Position numbers and translations under genes: made by a program | The notes under the pieces: model-generated | Seen by the model: only the letters and a program-made list of their open reading frames with translations | The model's database searches: none | Told to the model about the DNA's origin: nothing | In this document: piece after piece, positions 12,115-22,865 of the stretch | How the letters are laid out: the number at the start of each line of letters is the position of its first letter | How positions within the stretch are numbered: position 1 is the stretch's first letter | Source: Bimuria novae-zelandiae CBS 107.79 | Lineage: Eukaryota > Ascomycota > Dothideomycetes > Pleosporales > Didymosphaeriaceae | NCBI GenBank assembly: GCA_010015655.1 | Contig: ML976765.1 | Location: 1 to 39,504 of the forward strand | Reading direction: 5' to 3' | DNA: 39,504 nucleotides

Positions 12115-12567
12115 ATGAGCCTTCATCTTAGTCTTATTCAAGAAGTCAACGACGGAATTAAATGAAGAAAACAGAACAAAAACAACCCCGTCGTTCCAGT
12201 AGAAGGCGCTCTAAGTCCATATCTATATGAGCTTGCTCTAACCGACGACAATACTGTACCGGGGTTCATCAAGGACAAGATTGATGTCATAGGCGAGTAC
12301 ATCGGCCATCTGGGTCTCGCTGAATACGACTTCAAAAATTTCATTTTCGTACACTACAGGATTAGAAAACCACACAAGGACGAGGACGAAGAAGCAGCCG
12401 GTGACTTGTTGAGGACCTGGGCTCCCTGTGAATATCTGACATACTACGTTCGTCAACCTGAGATGTGTAGCTACGGCCTAGTTAGTTGGATAGATCGCGA
12501 CAGCAAGGGACGTTGGAGAATTCGAAAAGCCCTTGAAAAGCCCTCGAAAAGCCCTCGAAAAGCATAG
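12115..12567 (+). pseudogene. Orphan hypothetical protein fragment with one in-frame TGA
   Basis: From ATG at 12115 the frame runs to TAG at 12565-12567, about 150 codons, with a single internal TGA at 12163-12165. Downstream of that stop about 130 codons are open (e.g. GFIKDKIDVIGEYIGHLGL, LRTWAPCEYLTYYVR), with good protein-like composition and an acidic DEDEE patch. The C-terminus is built from an 11-bp tandem repeat (Lys/Ser/Pro-rich). The region could instead be spliced, since ACAG at 12171-12174 would serve as an acceptor. I do not recognise the family. It lies just outside the RIP-damaged block, which could explain the stop. Confidence 0.35.
12523..12565. repeat. 11-bp tandem repeat, about 4 copies
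   Basis: The unit cgaaaagccct (one copy begins with t) repeats from 12523, and the last copy is partial. It falls at the 3' end of the orphan reading frame and codes for alternating Lys/Ser/Pro. Confidence 0.75.
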
Positions 12568-12727
12568 AAAAGATGAACTATTTAATAGAACAATGGGTGG
12601 TAGTGCATGGCGTAAGTTTTCCATAAAAGCGAGCAGAATTATTGGACTGCGTTGATAGTTGGCAGTGGTATACTTCTTTGTAAAACAGCTGAAGGTATGG
12701 GGTTACCCAACCCACAAGAGCCGTATT

Positions 12728-12745
12728 GAAGAAGAAGAAGAAGAA
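12728..12745. repeat. (GAA)6 microsatellite
   Basis: Six perfect GAA units, followed by GAC. Not inside any supported gene. Confidence 0.8.
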
Positions 12746-13381
12746 GACGAGGATTAATCATGCGAGTTAAGCATCACTCGGGTTCTGCAGCGATGTGTTG
12801 GGCTGGTTTAGGTAGTAGATACTTGGATATGTTTGAGGAATGGGTACTCGTCCCGGAGTTCAGGCGTGCGAGAACAAATTGCACTCTATATACCTCGAAT
12901 CTAATTTCTCTTCTTAAATAAAAGAAATAGGACTGCTGGAGAATTTTCATTACACTCACTATTTAAACCTACGAATATCAGAGCTATGACGCACAACACG
13001 ATGCCGAACTGGCACTGCACGACAAGATGTGACTAACACTTTCGTTCTGACTCAAGGTTTCTCTTCAAATCGCCATACTTCGATTCACGATTACTTAGAG
13101 CATGCAAAACTCTACCACTTCCTTCGTTCATTACTGTACTTCGATTCCATTCCCTGTCATTACCTCAAAAAACGACTTTGTAACAGTTCAGTTTCCCGCG
13201 CTCTATATTTGAAACGATCGGTTAGTGTCCAAGAAATATAGTCAGAGAATCCAATATCGCAAGAGGCGTGGAAGATCGAACAATTAGCAGTAATAGAAGA
13301 AAGGCGAACAAGGAGATGCGAGCGTAGAAAGGCGAGCAGCAAAGTGCTCAGAACGTCAAGCGCAGTGTACACCTGCCTTTC

Positions 13382-14069
13382 ATGCAGCCTACCGAAAGTT
13401 CCAAACCTACGGGCAACCCCCGAGGGTTAGCACAAAGTGAAGGTGCAGGAGAAGGGAAGGGAGAGGTAGAAGTCCATCCGGAAGTCTTCAAGTGGGTGGA
13501 GGGATTCAAGCCCGATGGCGAGGCAAAGAACTTTAATAGCGAGCCGCTGGAAACCTTCGACGAAAACACGTGGAGGGAGAAAGAATGGATTATAGTCAGG
13601 ATGGACGCCACGAGTTTGACCTTCAGAGACGATGATGGAATCATTAAAAAAGAGATCTTCAACAAGTAGAAAGGAGTAATGCTTTGGGAGGACAACGATG
13701 GAGGGAAGGGATTGCGCATTTTATATCAGAAGTGCATAGGAGAGGTTCTTCCTACAATTCTTCTCGATTCCAAATCGAACAAGGAATGATGGACTACGAT
13801 TAAAAGACGCCTATTTGGAAAAAGGAGGGCACCCTTCAATGGAAATCGCGGGTGCGATGAGAACTGTAAATGTTCTGTTCTTGCCCTAGAGTCAAGAGAC
13901 TGGCTGACCATACTTTCTAGTGAGGACGTGGAATGGCATGTGTCTACAGAACGTCGAATGGAAGGAAGAACTCAAAGAGAAAATGAACAACTTGGAAGAT
14001 GCATTTAAGGTTGCCAGAGACCTTGGTGAGCTGCCAAAAGAATGGCTAGACTCCGACTCTGATGCGTAG
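13382..14069 (+). pseudogene. Orphan hypothetical gene, two in-frame stops, possible intron
   Basis: The frame from ATG 13382 is open for 95 codons (VFKWVEGFKPDGEAKNF, DENTWREKEWIIVRMDA) to TAG at 13667. It then continues as plausible protein (GVMLWEDNDGGKGLRILYQK) to a TGA near 13787 and beyond. A second frame from 13950, just after a CTGAC..ctacag acceptor-like site, gives NVEWKEELKEKMNNLEDAF and ends EWLDSDSDA at TAG 14067-14069. The acidic C-terminus and continuous coding character suggest one gene with an intron and two nonsense mutations. I do not recognise the family, and no link to the fragment at 12115 could be shown. Confidence 0.35.
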
Positions 14070-14420
14070 TTGGAGCCAGTGCGAGGCTGGAATTCGTTGT
14101 TCAAGCGTGGAAGTTAAAATTTCTGCTTGGATTGTAATTATGTTTCCTTATTAGTTTCAAGTGCACTCGGTGTTGCGCGTGGACAGAGTTGATAGGAATG
14201 AACCTTGCTCGTGGGCAATATTAACTTTTCTTGATATGAACTGAAATATCTGAAGCAGAAAAGTGTTTTGACTCTAATTTTATGTTGTTTGCTAGTTTGG
14301 TAAGATACCCTTTGGATAGTCAAGGCAACCTGAGTAACTAAAGAGAAACCAAAGCTTAAATTAGCCAGATGATCTTGTTGTTGATGTGATCGTATTGACT
14401 ACCGCTTCCAGCGTCTGCTT

Positions 14421-15414
14421 TCACAGCTTTGAAGCTCTCTCTTTCTGGTCTTCGAAATCTTCGCCTTCCACGTTATCAACGCCCTCCTTGACAAGGCGCT
14501 TCACTGCTTCTCCGACATCTTCATCTCCGTCTAGCACATCAATCCATCCCCTGGCTCCCTCAGTAGCCAACACCTCGACTATGGACTCTGCGACGGTAGC
14601 CCGGCTGGTGTCTCCTCGAGAGTGAATTCTTCCGACCGTCACCCCTCCAGCCGGCTTGTCGGTGAGCGCCCCTGGCCTTAAGCTGATACCAGCGAATCTC
14701 TCGTTCTCGGGAACACCTTTCTTCGCCTCCTCATCGAATCGCTCTTTTGAAAGCACGGTCAAGACCTCGTCGGCGGCAACCTTAGCCTTGTAGTAGTGAG
14801 GTAGAATCTCATTGTTGACCTTCTGCGCGCCCTCCCAGTCGGCATCCGTCCACCATGGCGCGCGGTTACGGCGCGATGCGATGTATGACACTGTCAAGAA
14901 TTTCTTGATGCTGGGCGTGTGAATACTCGCTTTGGTGAAAGCAACCGCGGCATCTTGATCGATAGCCTTGGTACGTGATGGACCGCCTCGTCCACCAGCG
15001 CCTGCGATACGTCAGCGAGACTGTGACTATGATAAAGATGTGACTTCGGAAGATTCATCACGTGATACGATGACGACCTCGGTACCTCGTCACTTTGGTA
15101 CGTTGTGCAGGGTGGGGTCATCACGTTTGGGTCTTTATATGAGCAGAGGGAGACGTACCAGCACTCCAAACGACCCAGTCGGGCTTCACTTGCTCCAAAA
15201 TCCTTTGCGCGTCTCCTTCGCACTTCACATCCTCTACGCTGCTGACCAAAACGCTGAGCTTGCCTGGCTGGCCCTGTCCAAGCTTTTCGATGGTCTCTTG
15301 TTGATCTGGGGACCGAATCAAGCTCGTCACGTTCCACGATCGCGCGAGTAGAAGAGGAGTCAGAAGTTGTGACACCTTGCCGTGACCGCCGATAAGCAAA
15401 ATATTGTGAGCCAT
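14421..15414 (-). CDS. NAD(P)-binding atypical SDR (NmrA/NAD(P)H-binding type), putative peroxisomal
   Basis: Two exons, 15159-15414 and 14421-15001. The 157-nt intron (15002-15158) has a GTACGT donor, a CTGAC branch site and a GCAG acceptor. The product is 278 aa. A Rossmann dinucleotide-binding start (NILLIGGHGKV, residues 4-14) is followed by alternating beta/alpha sequence. SYIASRR (124-130) and HYYKAKVAADE (154-164) sit where this family has its later strand and the Tyr/Lys helix. The family binds NAD(P) and includes oxidoreductases and redox sensors; the substrate here cannot be told. The last three residues are Ser-Lys-Leu, a canonical type 1 peroxisomal signal, so import into peroxisomes is inferred. 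The start at 15414 is the first ATG and begins at the nucleotide-binding strand. It is intact despite lying between two RIP-damaged blocks. Confidence 0.85.
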
Positions 15415-15899
15415 GTCCAAAGATATCGTGTCGCAATGTTAAAAGCTGTCGTTAGAGTATATAGAAGATTTAATTGACGAGTTATTACCAGCTCTGCTAA
15501 CAGAAACTTTAGCACTTCTGCACATGTAGTTCTTATCTATACATATGTAGCATTACGATGACGTAGTTGTCGAATGATGCGATCGGCCCGACCTCTGATT
15601 ACTAATAACGTTTAGAATCGGGTGCATACACTCGTTGTGTCGACCATACTTCGCCTTACCATTGATACAGCTCTAGTACAGGGTAGATTTGAAGACTCAG
15701 AGTTTATAGCAGGGCCCAAGGAAATTCTGGCATGGACTTAACGGAGTTAATCGTGCACGTGCCCTCTGGACTTCACGCACCTCAACAACCCAGGCCTGCT
15801 ACGATGACCTGCCGTCCATTAGTCAACAATCATCAGAGCGCAGTCATGGAACGGGCTCACAGGCACGGTAAAAGTTGTTAGGCCTTAAATGACTGTATG
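15415..15899. other. Spacer upstream of the SDR gene
   Basis: Normal-composition DNA with no convincing reading frame or RNA gene. It presumably contains the SDR promoter, but no specific site was identified. Confidence 0.5.
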
Positions 15900-18800
15900 C
15901 AATTACTCGTCCCGCTTCTGCGTTAATGAACGGCTCAGAGCTGCTGCGCTCGTTCTTAGCAGCTCCCAAATGTTTAGCTTTTCTTTTATCGCCTTAAACA
16001 ACCTAAATAGACTATACAATATATAGTAACTAAATATATAATAATATATAAAATAAGAGCGTAATGAGGATAGTAAAGAGATATTCAGTAGCAATAAATA
16101 TAGATACTATTGTAATGATTAGACAAATACTATATATAGCTTAAAAACGCTATTACTATTACCTTATACCTTATAACTTATATTTTATATAATACCTTAA
16201 TTATAGTAAAAAAAAAAGCTATAAAACTTAAAAAAATATTTAGAGTAGTAAACTAATATATCGACTTATTTTCATTAAAGTCTTTTATTTAAATAAGTAA
16301 GAGGAGATATTTGTTATAAAGCTAAGTAGTATTTTATTCTTATCTAGCTTACTTCTCTTTAAAATAGAAAAGAAAAGTATAACTAGAAACCTTTATTTAA
16401 ATAATTCAATATATCAAAATAGGCTATAAAAGATAGAATTAATAAATATAGTAATATTATTACGTACTTTATAAACAAGAGACTTACTCTCTAAGACCCT
16501 ACTAAAATCTTTACTCTATATAATTGTATAGAACGTACACAAAGAGTTATTAACAATTATCAGTGGCTAATTTATTTGGAATTTACTTTTACTTCTTTTT
16601 TATATATGCGTGAGTTATTCCTAGTTTCGCTATAGCGACTATTATATTATTAATTAGGCTTACCCTTATTAGCGTACGCCCTTTTTTTGCCTTCTTTTTA
16701 TTATTACGCGTCTTAAACTCTATTAGAGTAGCTAGCTTTTAGCTATTAGTACTCTTTTAGCTATTAGTACTCTTTTACTCTGTACTTACTTTCTTTTATA
16801 TAATTTATATTACGTAGTGGCTTTGTTAGTAGCTTAAAACTTAAAGTTATGCTTAATTATTAATATAAAAAATATATTATTAAATTAGTGCCTTTCGCGA
16901 GCATTTTAATCACCATAACTATAAATATTAGGTAGCTATCGATATATATCTTGATTTTGATTTTATTTTACTAGCTTTAATTATAATCCTTATTTTAGGA
17001 TATTTTTTTAGAATTTAGGACTGTGATATACTATCGCATATATGAAATAAAGGCGTATATAGATAAATCTTAAGCTTTAATATTACTACCTCTAAATTAA
17101 AGAAAACTAAACTAGCACCTCTAAACGCTTTAAGTATATTATTTTTAATAATTACTACCTTAAAAGTAGTAGTGTATATAATATAATTATATATTAGATT
17201 CTTAGCTTAGCGGCTATACGTGTTACGATCACAAACCCCACAGGAACGAAGGAACTAGATAATTACGCCAAGAGGGTTATTATTGGCGAAATTACTAGGG
17301 CGGAGGAATACAAGGAAGTGCGAGGCAGCTTAGGTTAGTAGCCACGTAACAGGGTCCCGCATAATGCGAGATCCTATAAGACCTCGAGGGTCCTAGGGAT
17401 CTTTGGGTCTTAGTAGGACTATAATAATAATTCTAATAATAGTAAGGGCTAAAATAAATAGTATATAGTTTAATAATTTCTTTATACCTTTTTCACTCCT
17501 TATAATTAACTTAATATACTACGAGTATATCTCTTATAACAGGTTAGTAAATCTTATAGTTAGTTATTCTATAGTTTATTATAAAATTAGATTATTTGTA
17601 AACCTTCCTATTATTACTATTAAGCTCTTGACCACTGAATATATCCGTAAGGCATATTACTCTTGACCTATCCTTCCCTAACCCAGATTAGGCTTAGGTA
17701 CGTAAACCCCTTGTAACAATACGCTTCTTTAATAATAAGAAACACTCTATATTAAGCAACTATAATAAGTACAACAAATATAATGGCGTATAAAAGGTAA
17801 TGATTTTATTATTTTTATAGTACTACTAAAATTAGAGCAAGTTATATCTTTTATAGTTATTAATAATAAGTAAACAGGCTATACTAATAATATGCCTCTT
17901 TATATACTTACTAAAGTGTTTTAACTATTATAAACTAAGCTTATTTATTATTTAGCTATTCTTAAAGACTATAATCACCTAATCGCGAGATAAGTTATTC
18001 TTTTTATACTAAATAGAGAAGTAGTGCCTACTCTAAAAAATAATATAAAGTAAAATTACCTAGCCTATCGCATTAATATCATAGATAATTATTATTTACT
18101 CTTAATCACTCTACTACACGCTCTTCAGCCTGCCTCGTTACTTAGAGTCTATAATAATTACTCTAGTTAATATTTTGCCTATTATATGTTAAGTCCCTAA
18201 GGGGTAGCTAGTCTTAAAGGAGGCTAGGATTAGTTTTTAGGCAAAAGTACTATAAGGTAAAAAAGAAGTATTAATAGCGTACGCGTATTAATAGGGCGTT
18301 AGTATTAAAAGTAAAGTAAATTTTAAACAATAGATTAATAAATAGGTTAAATATAAGTCTTAAAGGCTATACTTAACGTTTCTATATATATAACTAATCG
18401 TATAATATCTTATAGTTCTATACAATCCTATACGTGGTATATATAGGATCTTATAGTATAGTCACGTAATCCCAGTATCCCATAATCTTGGCATGTGGGA
18501 CACTATAGGATATTACATAATCCTTAGTAGGGTAGTAGCGCCAACTTTCGTTATAAGGTGCTACTGTCGTTCCGTTAAACCTGGGATCCTAACATTATAA
18601 AGCTAGACTTATTAAAGTTATAAGTAACTTGTCTAGGGTGCTTTACTTAGCTTTAGTATTTACCATAAGCTAGAACTAGCTCTATATAACTTTAAGATCC
18701 TTATTAAAAACTTTTTATAATTATACTTAATTAAATTTTATTTTAAGCTTTAACTAGCTCTTATTAAAATTTGTAGCCTAGTTTTAGTTAACTAAGTCTT

Positions 18801-19830
18801 AGTAGCGCTTAGCTAGTAAGGAATTAACTATATCCTTTATACTTTATAGTAACGAGCTGGAACGTAAGTCCTTACGTATCTTGATTTAGTATATACTAAA
18901 TAATTACCTACTCTTTTATCGTAAGTAGGTTTATTAATTTAGATATATAACTACATTAAAAGGCAATTCTAGCACGTTATTAACTAAGTAACTTTTAAAA
19001 GACGTTATAAATAGCTATAACGTATTATTATAATAGAGTTACGTTTTATTTAATAGCCTTAAGCGTGAGCTATATTTAAGCTTCTTTGATTATAGTAGTT
19101 AATAAGATAGTTAAGACATCACGTTATACTATAGGTAATAGTACGTTTTAATAGGGTCTTGGCAGAGTGAATCGCTCGTTTATATAAGTTACTTAATACT
19201 TATTTATAAAGTATATTATAAATTATTAGAATCTGCAATTAGCACTATCTAACTAGGCTTTAGGGTGCCTACGGGTTTTATAGTAACTAATAGTAGTATA
19301 GTATAGAGAGAGTTATATAACTACTTAACTCGCCTAATTCGAGTAAATTAAGTAAAAGCATAACTGTATAAGGCTATTATACTTACTTGCTATGCTTACC
19401 TCAAGCATTTTAAGCAGGCTAAGTATATAGAAACACTAAGATAAACTCTTATTTTTATATTTAACTTGTTTATTAATTTATTATTAGGATTTAACTTAGG
19501 CTCTTTTTAATTTAATGATAATATATATTACTTTTAATACTAATGCCTTATTAATACGTGTAAGCTATTAATGCCGCTTTCCTACCTTATAGTACTCCTG
19601 TCCGAGAACTAACTCTAGCTACCTTTGGAACTAGCTATCCCGAAGGGCTTAACATAAATCTAGGATTTCTTAGATTTTACAAAGTAAGAATAAAAGGCAA
19701 TAGAAGATAAAAAGCTCATTATAGTAATTAATAATAAAAATTTTAACTTTATATATATCTTTGCGTAACATTAAATAATTTACCTAGCGGCTCTGCATTA
19801 AAGAGCGAGCTCCTAAATAATCACAAAGTA
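15900..19830. repeat. Second AT-rich, RIP-like repeat graveyard
   Basis: About 3.9 kb is dominated by TA, TAA, TAG and CTA words and has essentially no open frame above 60 codons. Normal composition resumes sharply near 19830. This is the texture of repeats saturated with CpA-to-TpA changes. In one plus frame (about 18600-19440) most stops are TAG/TAA and the residues between them look protein-like, so at least one decayed coding element is buried here. I could not assign it to a transposon class. A short duplicated word (gctattagtactctttta) occurs near 16740-16780. Confidence 0.7.
17221..18594. repeat. Possible element bounded by imperfect 10-bp inverted termini
   Basis: The segment starts TGTTACGATC and ends GATCCTAACA. 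The reverse complement of the end is TGTTAGGATC, one mismatch in ten. It contains two related GC-richer patches (cacgtaa..tccc..ataat near 17343 and 18464). The flanking bases do not give a clear target duplication (atacg versus ttata), so this is only a suggestion of a decayed TG..CA-bounded element. Confidence 0.25.
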
Positions 19831-20032
19831 GCAGTTGGTATACTGCGCACTGCAATTGGGACAAAGCTTGCCGAAGATTGCTGGAATGTTTGCTATTACA
19901 GAGGAATCACAATGATGCGTCAATCCTGGTATCTTCACAACCACGAATTTACAACGCTGCCGAGGTATATATGCTACAGCTAATCCGACGGCTTATTATT
20001 GCTGGCTATACAAACGAAAGCCCGATATCGCC

Positions 20033-20686
20033 ATGGCCAACATCAGAGCCCGCCCACTACTTTGCGAATGCCCAACATTTGCGTGTCCGTGCCACGCACA
20101 GATCTACAACCGCATCGTTGGACAGTGGTACTGCGCGTACTGCACTTCCCGAAACTACACGATCCTAAATCGATGCTGCATCTGCGATCTTCCTGGCCGA
20201 TGCGTCGACAAGGACTCAGGAGATTGGTATTGCGAAGAGCATGGACATCAGTGCGACGCACTTGTTCCGCGCCCCGAGGGCTGCGGATGGCCGGCACGGA
20301 ATCTTCCATGCTCTCAGCTTGCTCATATGCTCGACTACGATGGCCGATACATCTGCGACGACCATTTGAACGAGACTGTCGACGGTCGCGGCAGCGTGAC
20401 GCTCCGCCCACTACGCCCACAGGCCAACATCATTTATGCTCTTTCCGAATCTTCGCTGGCACCGTTGGATGCTGATGGAGATTTGATTGACCTAGACGAA
20501 TTTTCCACCGTAGTCGAACACTACTGCCCCATATGCTTGGAGCCGAAGATCAAACGGCGCCGCCTTACAGCATGTGGGCACGAGCTATGCGAGGACTGTC
20601 TTCGAAATCAACTACGGAGCTCGCTACACAATAGGTTCTTGTGTCCCTTTGATCGACGCTCGATCTTCGATTTGCCGTTTCAGTAG
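20033..20686 (+). CDS. Cys-rich RING-type (C3HC3D) zinc-finger protein, putative E3 ligase
   Basis: Single exon, 217 aa, starting at an ATG in good context (cgccATGgcc). The C-terminus is a RING finger with ligands C165, C168, C181, H183, C186, C189, C204 and D207 (CPICLE..CGHELCEDC..CPFD). Aspartate replaces the usual last Cys, as it does in some functional RINGs such as RBX1. RINGs recruit ubiquitin E2 enzymes, so an E3 role is inferred from the family. Residues 11-110 hold many paired cysteines (CECPTFACPC, WYCAYC, CCICD, WYCEEHGHQC) that look like further zinc sites of a kind I do not recognise. A short acidic linker (146-163) separates the halves. There is no signal peptide or membrane segment. 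It stands alone between the AT-rich block and the chitinase cluster and is intact. Confidence 0.75.
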   Translation: MANIRARPLLCECPTFACPCHAQIYNRIVGQWYCAYCTSRNYTILNRCCICDLPGRCVDKDSGDWYCEEHGHQCDALVPRPEGCGWPARNLPCSQLAHMLDYDGRYICDDHLNETVDGRGSVTLRPLRPQANIIYALSESSLAPLDADGDLIDLDEFSTVVEHYCPICLEPKIKRRRLTACGHELCEDCLRNQLRSSLHNRFLCPFDRRSIFDLPFQ

Positions 20687-21232
20687 GTGTAGCTGTGCAA
20701 AGGTTTGTGCATATGCTTGGCATCAGATCTGGGCGACGAGAGCCAGTCATGCGCCAGTAGCAGATCCATCAATTTCAATTCTTTGCTTTGACGTGCGATG
20801 AGCGGCTCGTTGTACTCCATCCGTGGATCTGACTTCTTTTTTATTTCCTTTCTCCCTCACTTGCTGCCAGGGTAGGTACTGTCATTACGTGCTCACACCC
20901 TATTTGATCTCAAAAAGTTGCCCTTCGAGTGGTACTGCCATGCAGTCAGTGTACAGAAGCACAATGTTCCCGCTACAACATTTTCTACGGCCAATCCGAT
21001 CGCTCGGCTTGTGCCAGTGGTGTTTGAGTATCGTCTCTTCAGGTATTTCCGCGGCGACCAAGGACCACTGGGGAAATGAAGAAGCACAAAACAACAACGC
21101 ACGCGTAGATGGTGACCGGTCAGCAAGGGTGACACCCTGCGCAAGTGAGTATGTCTCGACACCCACTCTAGAACGTACGTCGACTCACACAACAACGGTT
21201 CCGGTGACCTTCATACTTCTGGTGTACTCATC
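20687..21232. other. Spacer between RING gene and chitinase copy 1
   Basis: Open frames here overlap in several registers and lack recognisable domains. The stretch probably contains the 3' end of the RING transcript and the old promoter of the first chitinase copy. No specific site was identified. Confidence 0.45.
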
Positions 21233-22543
21233 ATGGCAATTTTCGTGTTCCTGTTCCTTTTCGCTGTTGTCAGGGTCCTGGGAGGCTACAACCCTATCTC
21301 GAATACCAGCATAGCCATTTACTAGGGTCAAAACTCAAAAGGTCTTTAAGGACATTCCATGCATGTGTAGGAACCTTTGCTGAAGTATTGCGAGGGTGAA
21401 TGTGACCGCTATGACTGGAACAGACCTCCGACTAACGATTATACAGATAGTGATGTTGAGGTGCGAATGGCGGAATTGGAGCTAGGTGATGTAATCCCTG
21501 ACATCGCTTAGATCTTCATATTGGCATTCGTGGTGGACCCGATCAATTTGTGGCTGGTGTGTTCGTTCACTGCCGTGCTGTACAAGCCACTAAGTTGAGT
21601 CAGAACTTCGGCGACCGACCCGGGGATTGCGCCGTGGAGGATGGGGTTCAGGACTGCGCAAAGATTGGGTATGCGCAACATCAAGCCGTGTCGTACAGCA
21701 GATCACAGCTAATGATCTTCACAGTGAGGATATCACGAAGTGCCAGAAGGTCCATGGAAAGACAATCCTGATGTCCATCGGCGGCTCAAGGGGAGACTTC
21801 AGCTTCCCCGATGCACGCGTAGCAAATGATAGCGCACGGCTGCTCTGGAACACCTTCGGTCCTACGAATAACGCTTCCAAAGCCCAGCGCCCTTCGGCGA
21901 TGCCGTTGTCGACGGTTTCGATATCGACATTGAGACCTCGGGGTCCTACCTTGTCGAGTGGACTCACGAACTACGCGAACTCACGAGCGGCAAAGCGCTT
22001 TTAACGGGCGCACCGATGTGCAGGGACCCGGATTCCGGGAAACAACCCATGGACGGCATTCTCGCAGAAGACCTTCTCGATATCGCCTTTGTGCAGTTCT
22101 ACAATGACCCCGGGTGTGAGCCGTTGTCATCCTCATTCAACTTCGGAGTCTGGGAAGCTTGGGCGAAGACTAAGAAGAAGACAAAAGTCTTCATGGGTCT
22201 GGCCGCCGGACCGACGGCTGGCGGCGGGTATGTTGGCCCTAGCAAATTGGAAATTGTCGATCAAACGAAGGAGAACGCAAGCTTTGGTGGCGTCATGCTG
22301 TGGGATGCGAGTCAGTCGTGGGCGAACGGTGACCACCATAAGAAGGTGCGGGAGCACTTGAACTGGATCTTGTTGAGTTGGACTTGCATGGTAGGTACAG
22401 TGGGTAACAGTGTGTACGCTCTGGTTGTCAAGAGACGCGTCTTCAATCTTGCATTGATCTTTTTGACTCTCGGTAGCTGGAAACCTCATCCCCCATGGCG
22501 ATCCTTTCGTTCAAATAACAGTCAGTGTGACTCTCCTCCCTAA
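21233..22543 (+). pseudogene. GH18 class III chitinase, tandem copy 1, broken
   Basis: ATG 21233 begins a hydrophobic signal peptide (MAIFVFLFLFAVVRVLGG) followed by the family start motif, with the Trp of YWGQN replaced by TAG (21323-21325). TAA at 21347 and TAG at 21368 follow. Splice signals survive and give exons 21233-21395, 21447-21460 (14 nt), 21512-21556, 21604-21668 and 21725 on. Later landmarks are GKTILMSIGGS, the catalytic DGFDIDIE, VQFYNDPGCE and GGVMLWDASQSW. A one-base deletion near 21890, just before GDAVVDGFDID, shifts the frame. GH18 class III enzymes are secreted and hydrolyse chitin beta-1,4 links with the Glu of DxxDxDxE as acid; that motif is complete here. The three nonsense codons and the frameshift make it non-functional. 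The native C-terminus is unclear, since the frame runs on to 22543. Confidence 0.85.
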
Positions 22544-22865
22544 CAAACCTGAAGCTGACTCGAGACGTAGTCGCACAAACGGTGTCATCAGAATGGTGGA
22601 GTCACAGACGCTGACCCTCATCATAGGAGGTGATCCATACTTACCCCAATCGAAAGGATCTCCAAATCGCCAAGTTTTTCGTGACCGTCTTAGCTATCTG
22701 ACCATAAAACTTCTGCTCTCTTTTCGTTTCTCATTCCACAATTGTATCCAGCCTCTCCAAATCCCACAACCACTAGTCTAACTAGACAGCCCTTCTCCTC
22801 GATCTTCATTGCAAGGAAACAACCCTCTACATATACTGTGACACAAACCACCTTCCGCATCGAAC
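22544..22865. other. Spacer between chitinase copies 1 and 2
   Basis: No gene recognised. Pyrimidine-rich stretches before copy 2 are typical of fungal promoters and 5' leaders. Confidence 0.4.

Noticed and set aside
13667..13720. GVMLWEDNDGG resembles the GVMLWDAS motif of GH18 chitinases
   Set aside because: No other GH18 landmark is present in the 13382-14069 frame; treated as coincidence.
20823..21314. 163-codon plus-strand frame before chitinase copy 1
   Set aside because: Low-complexity, domainless, and its end overlaps the copy 1 signal peptide in a different frame.
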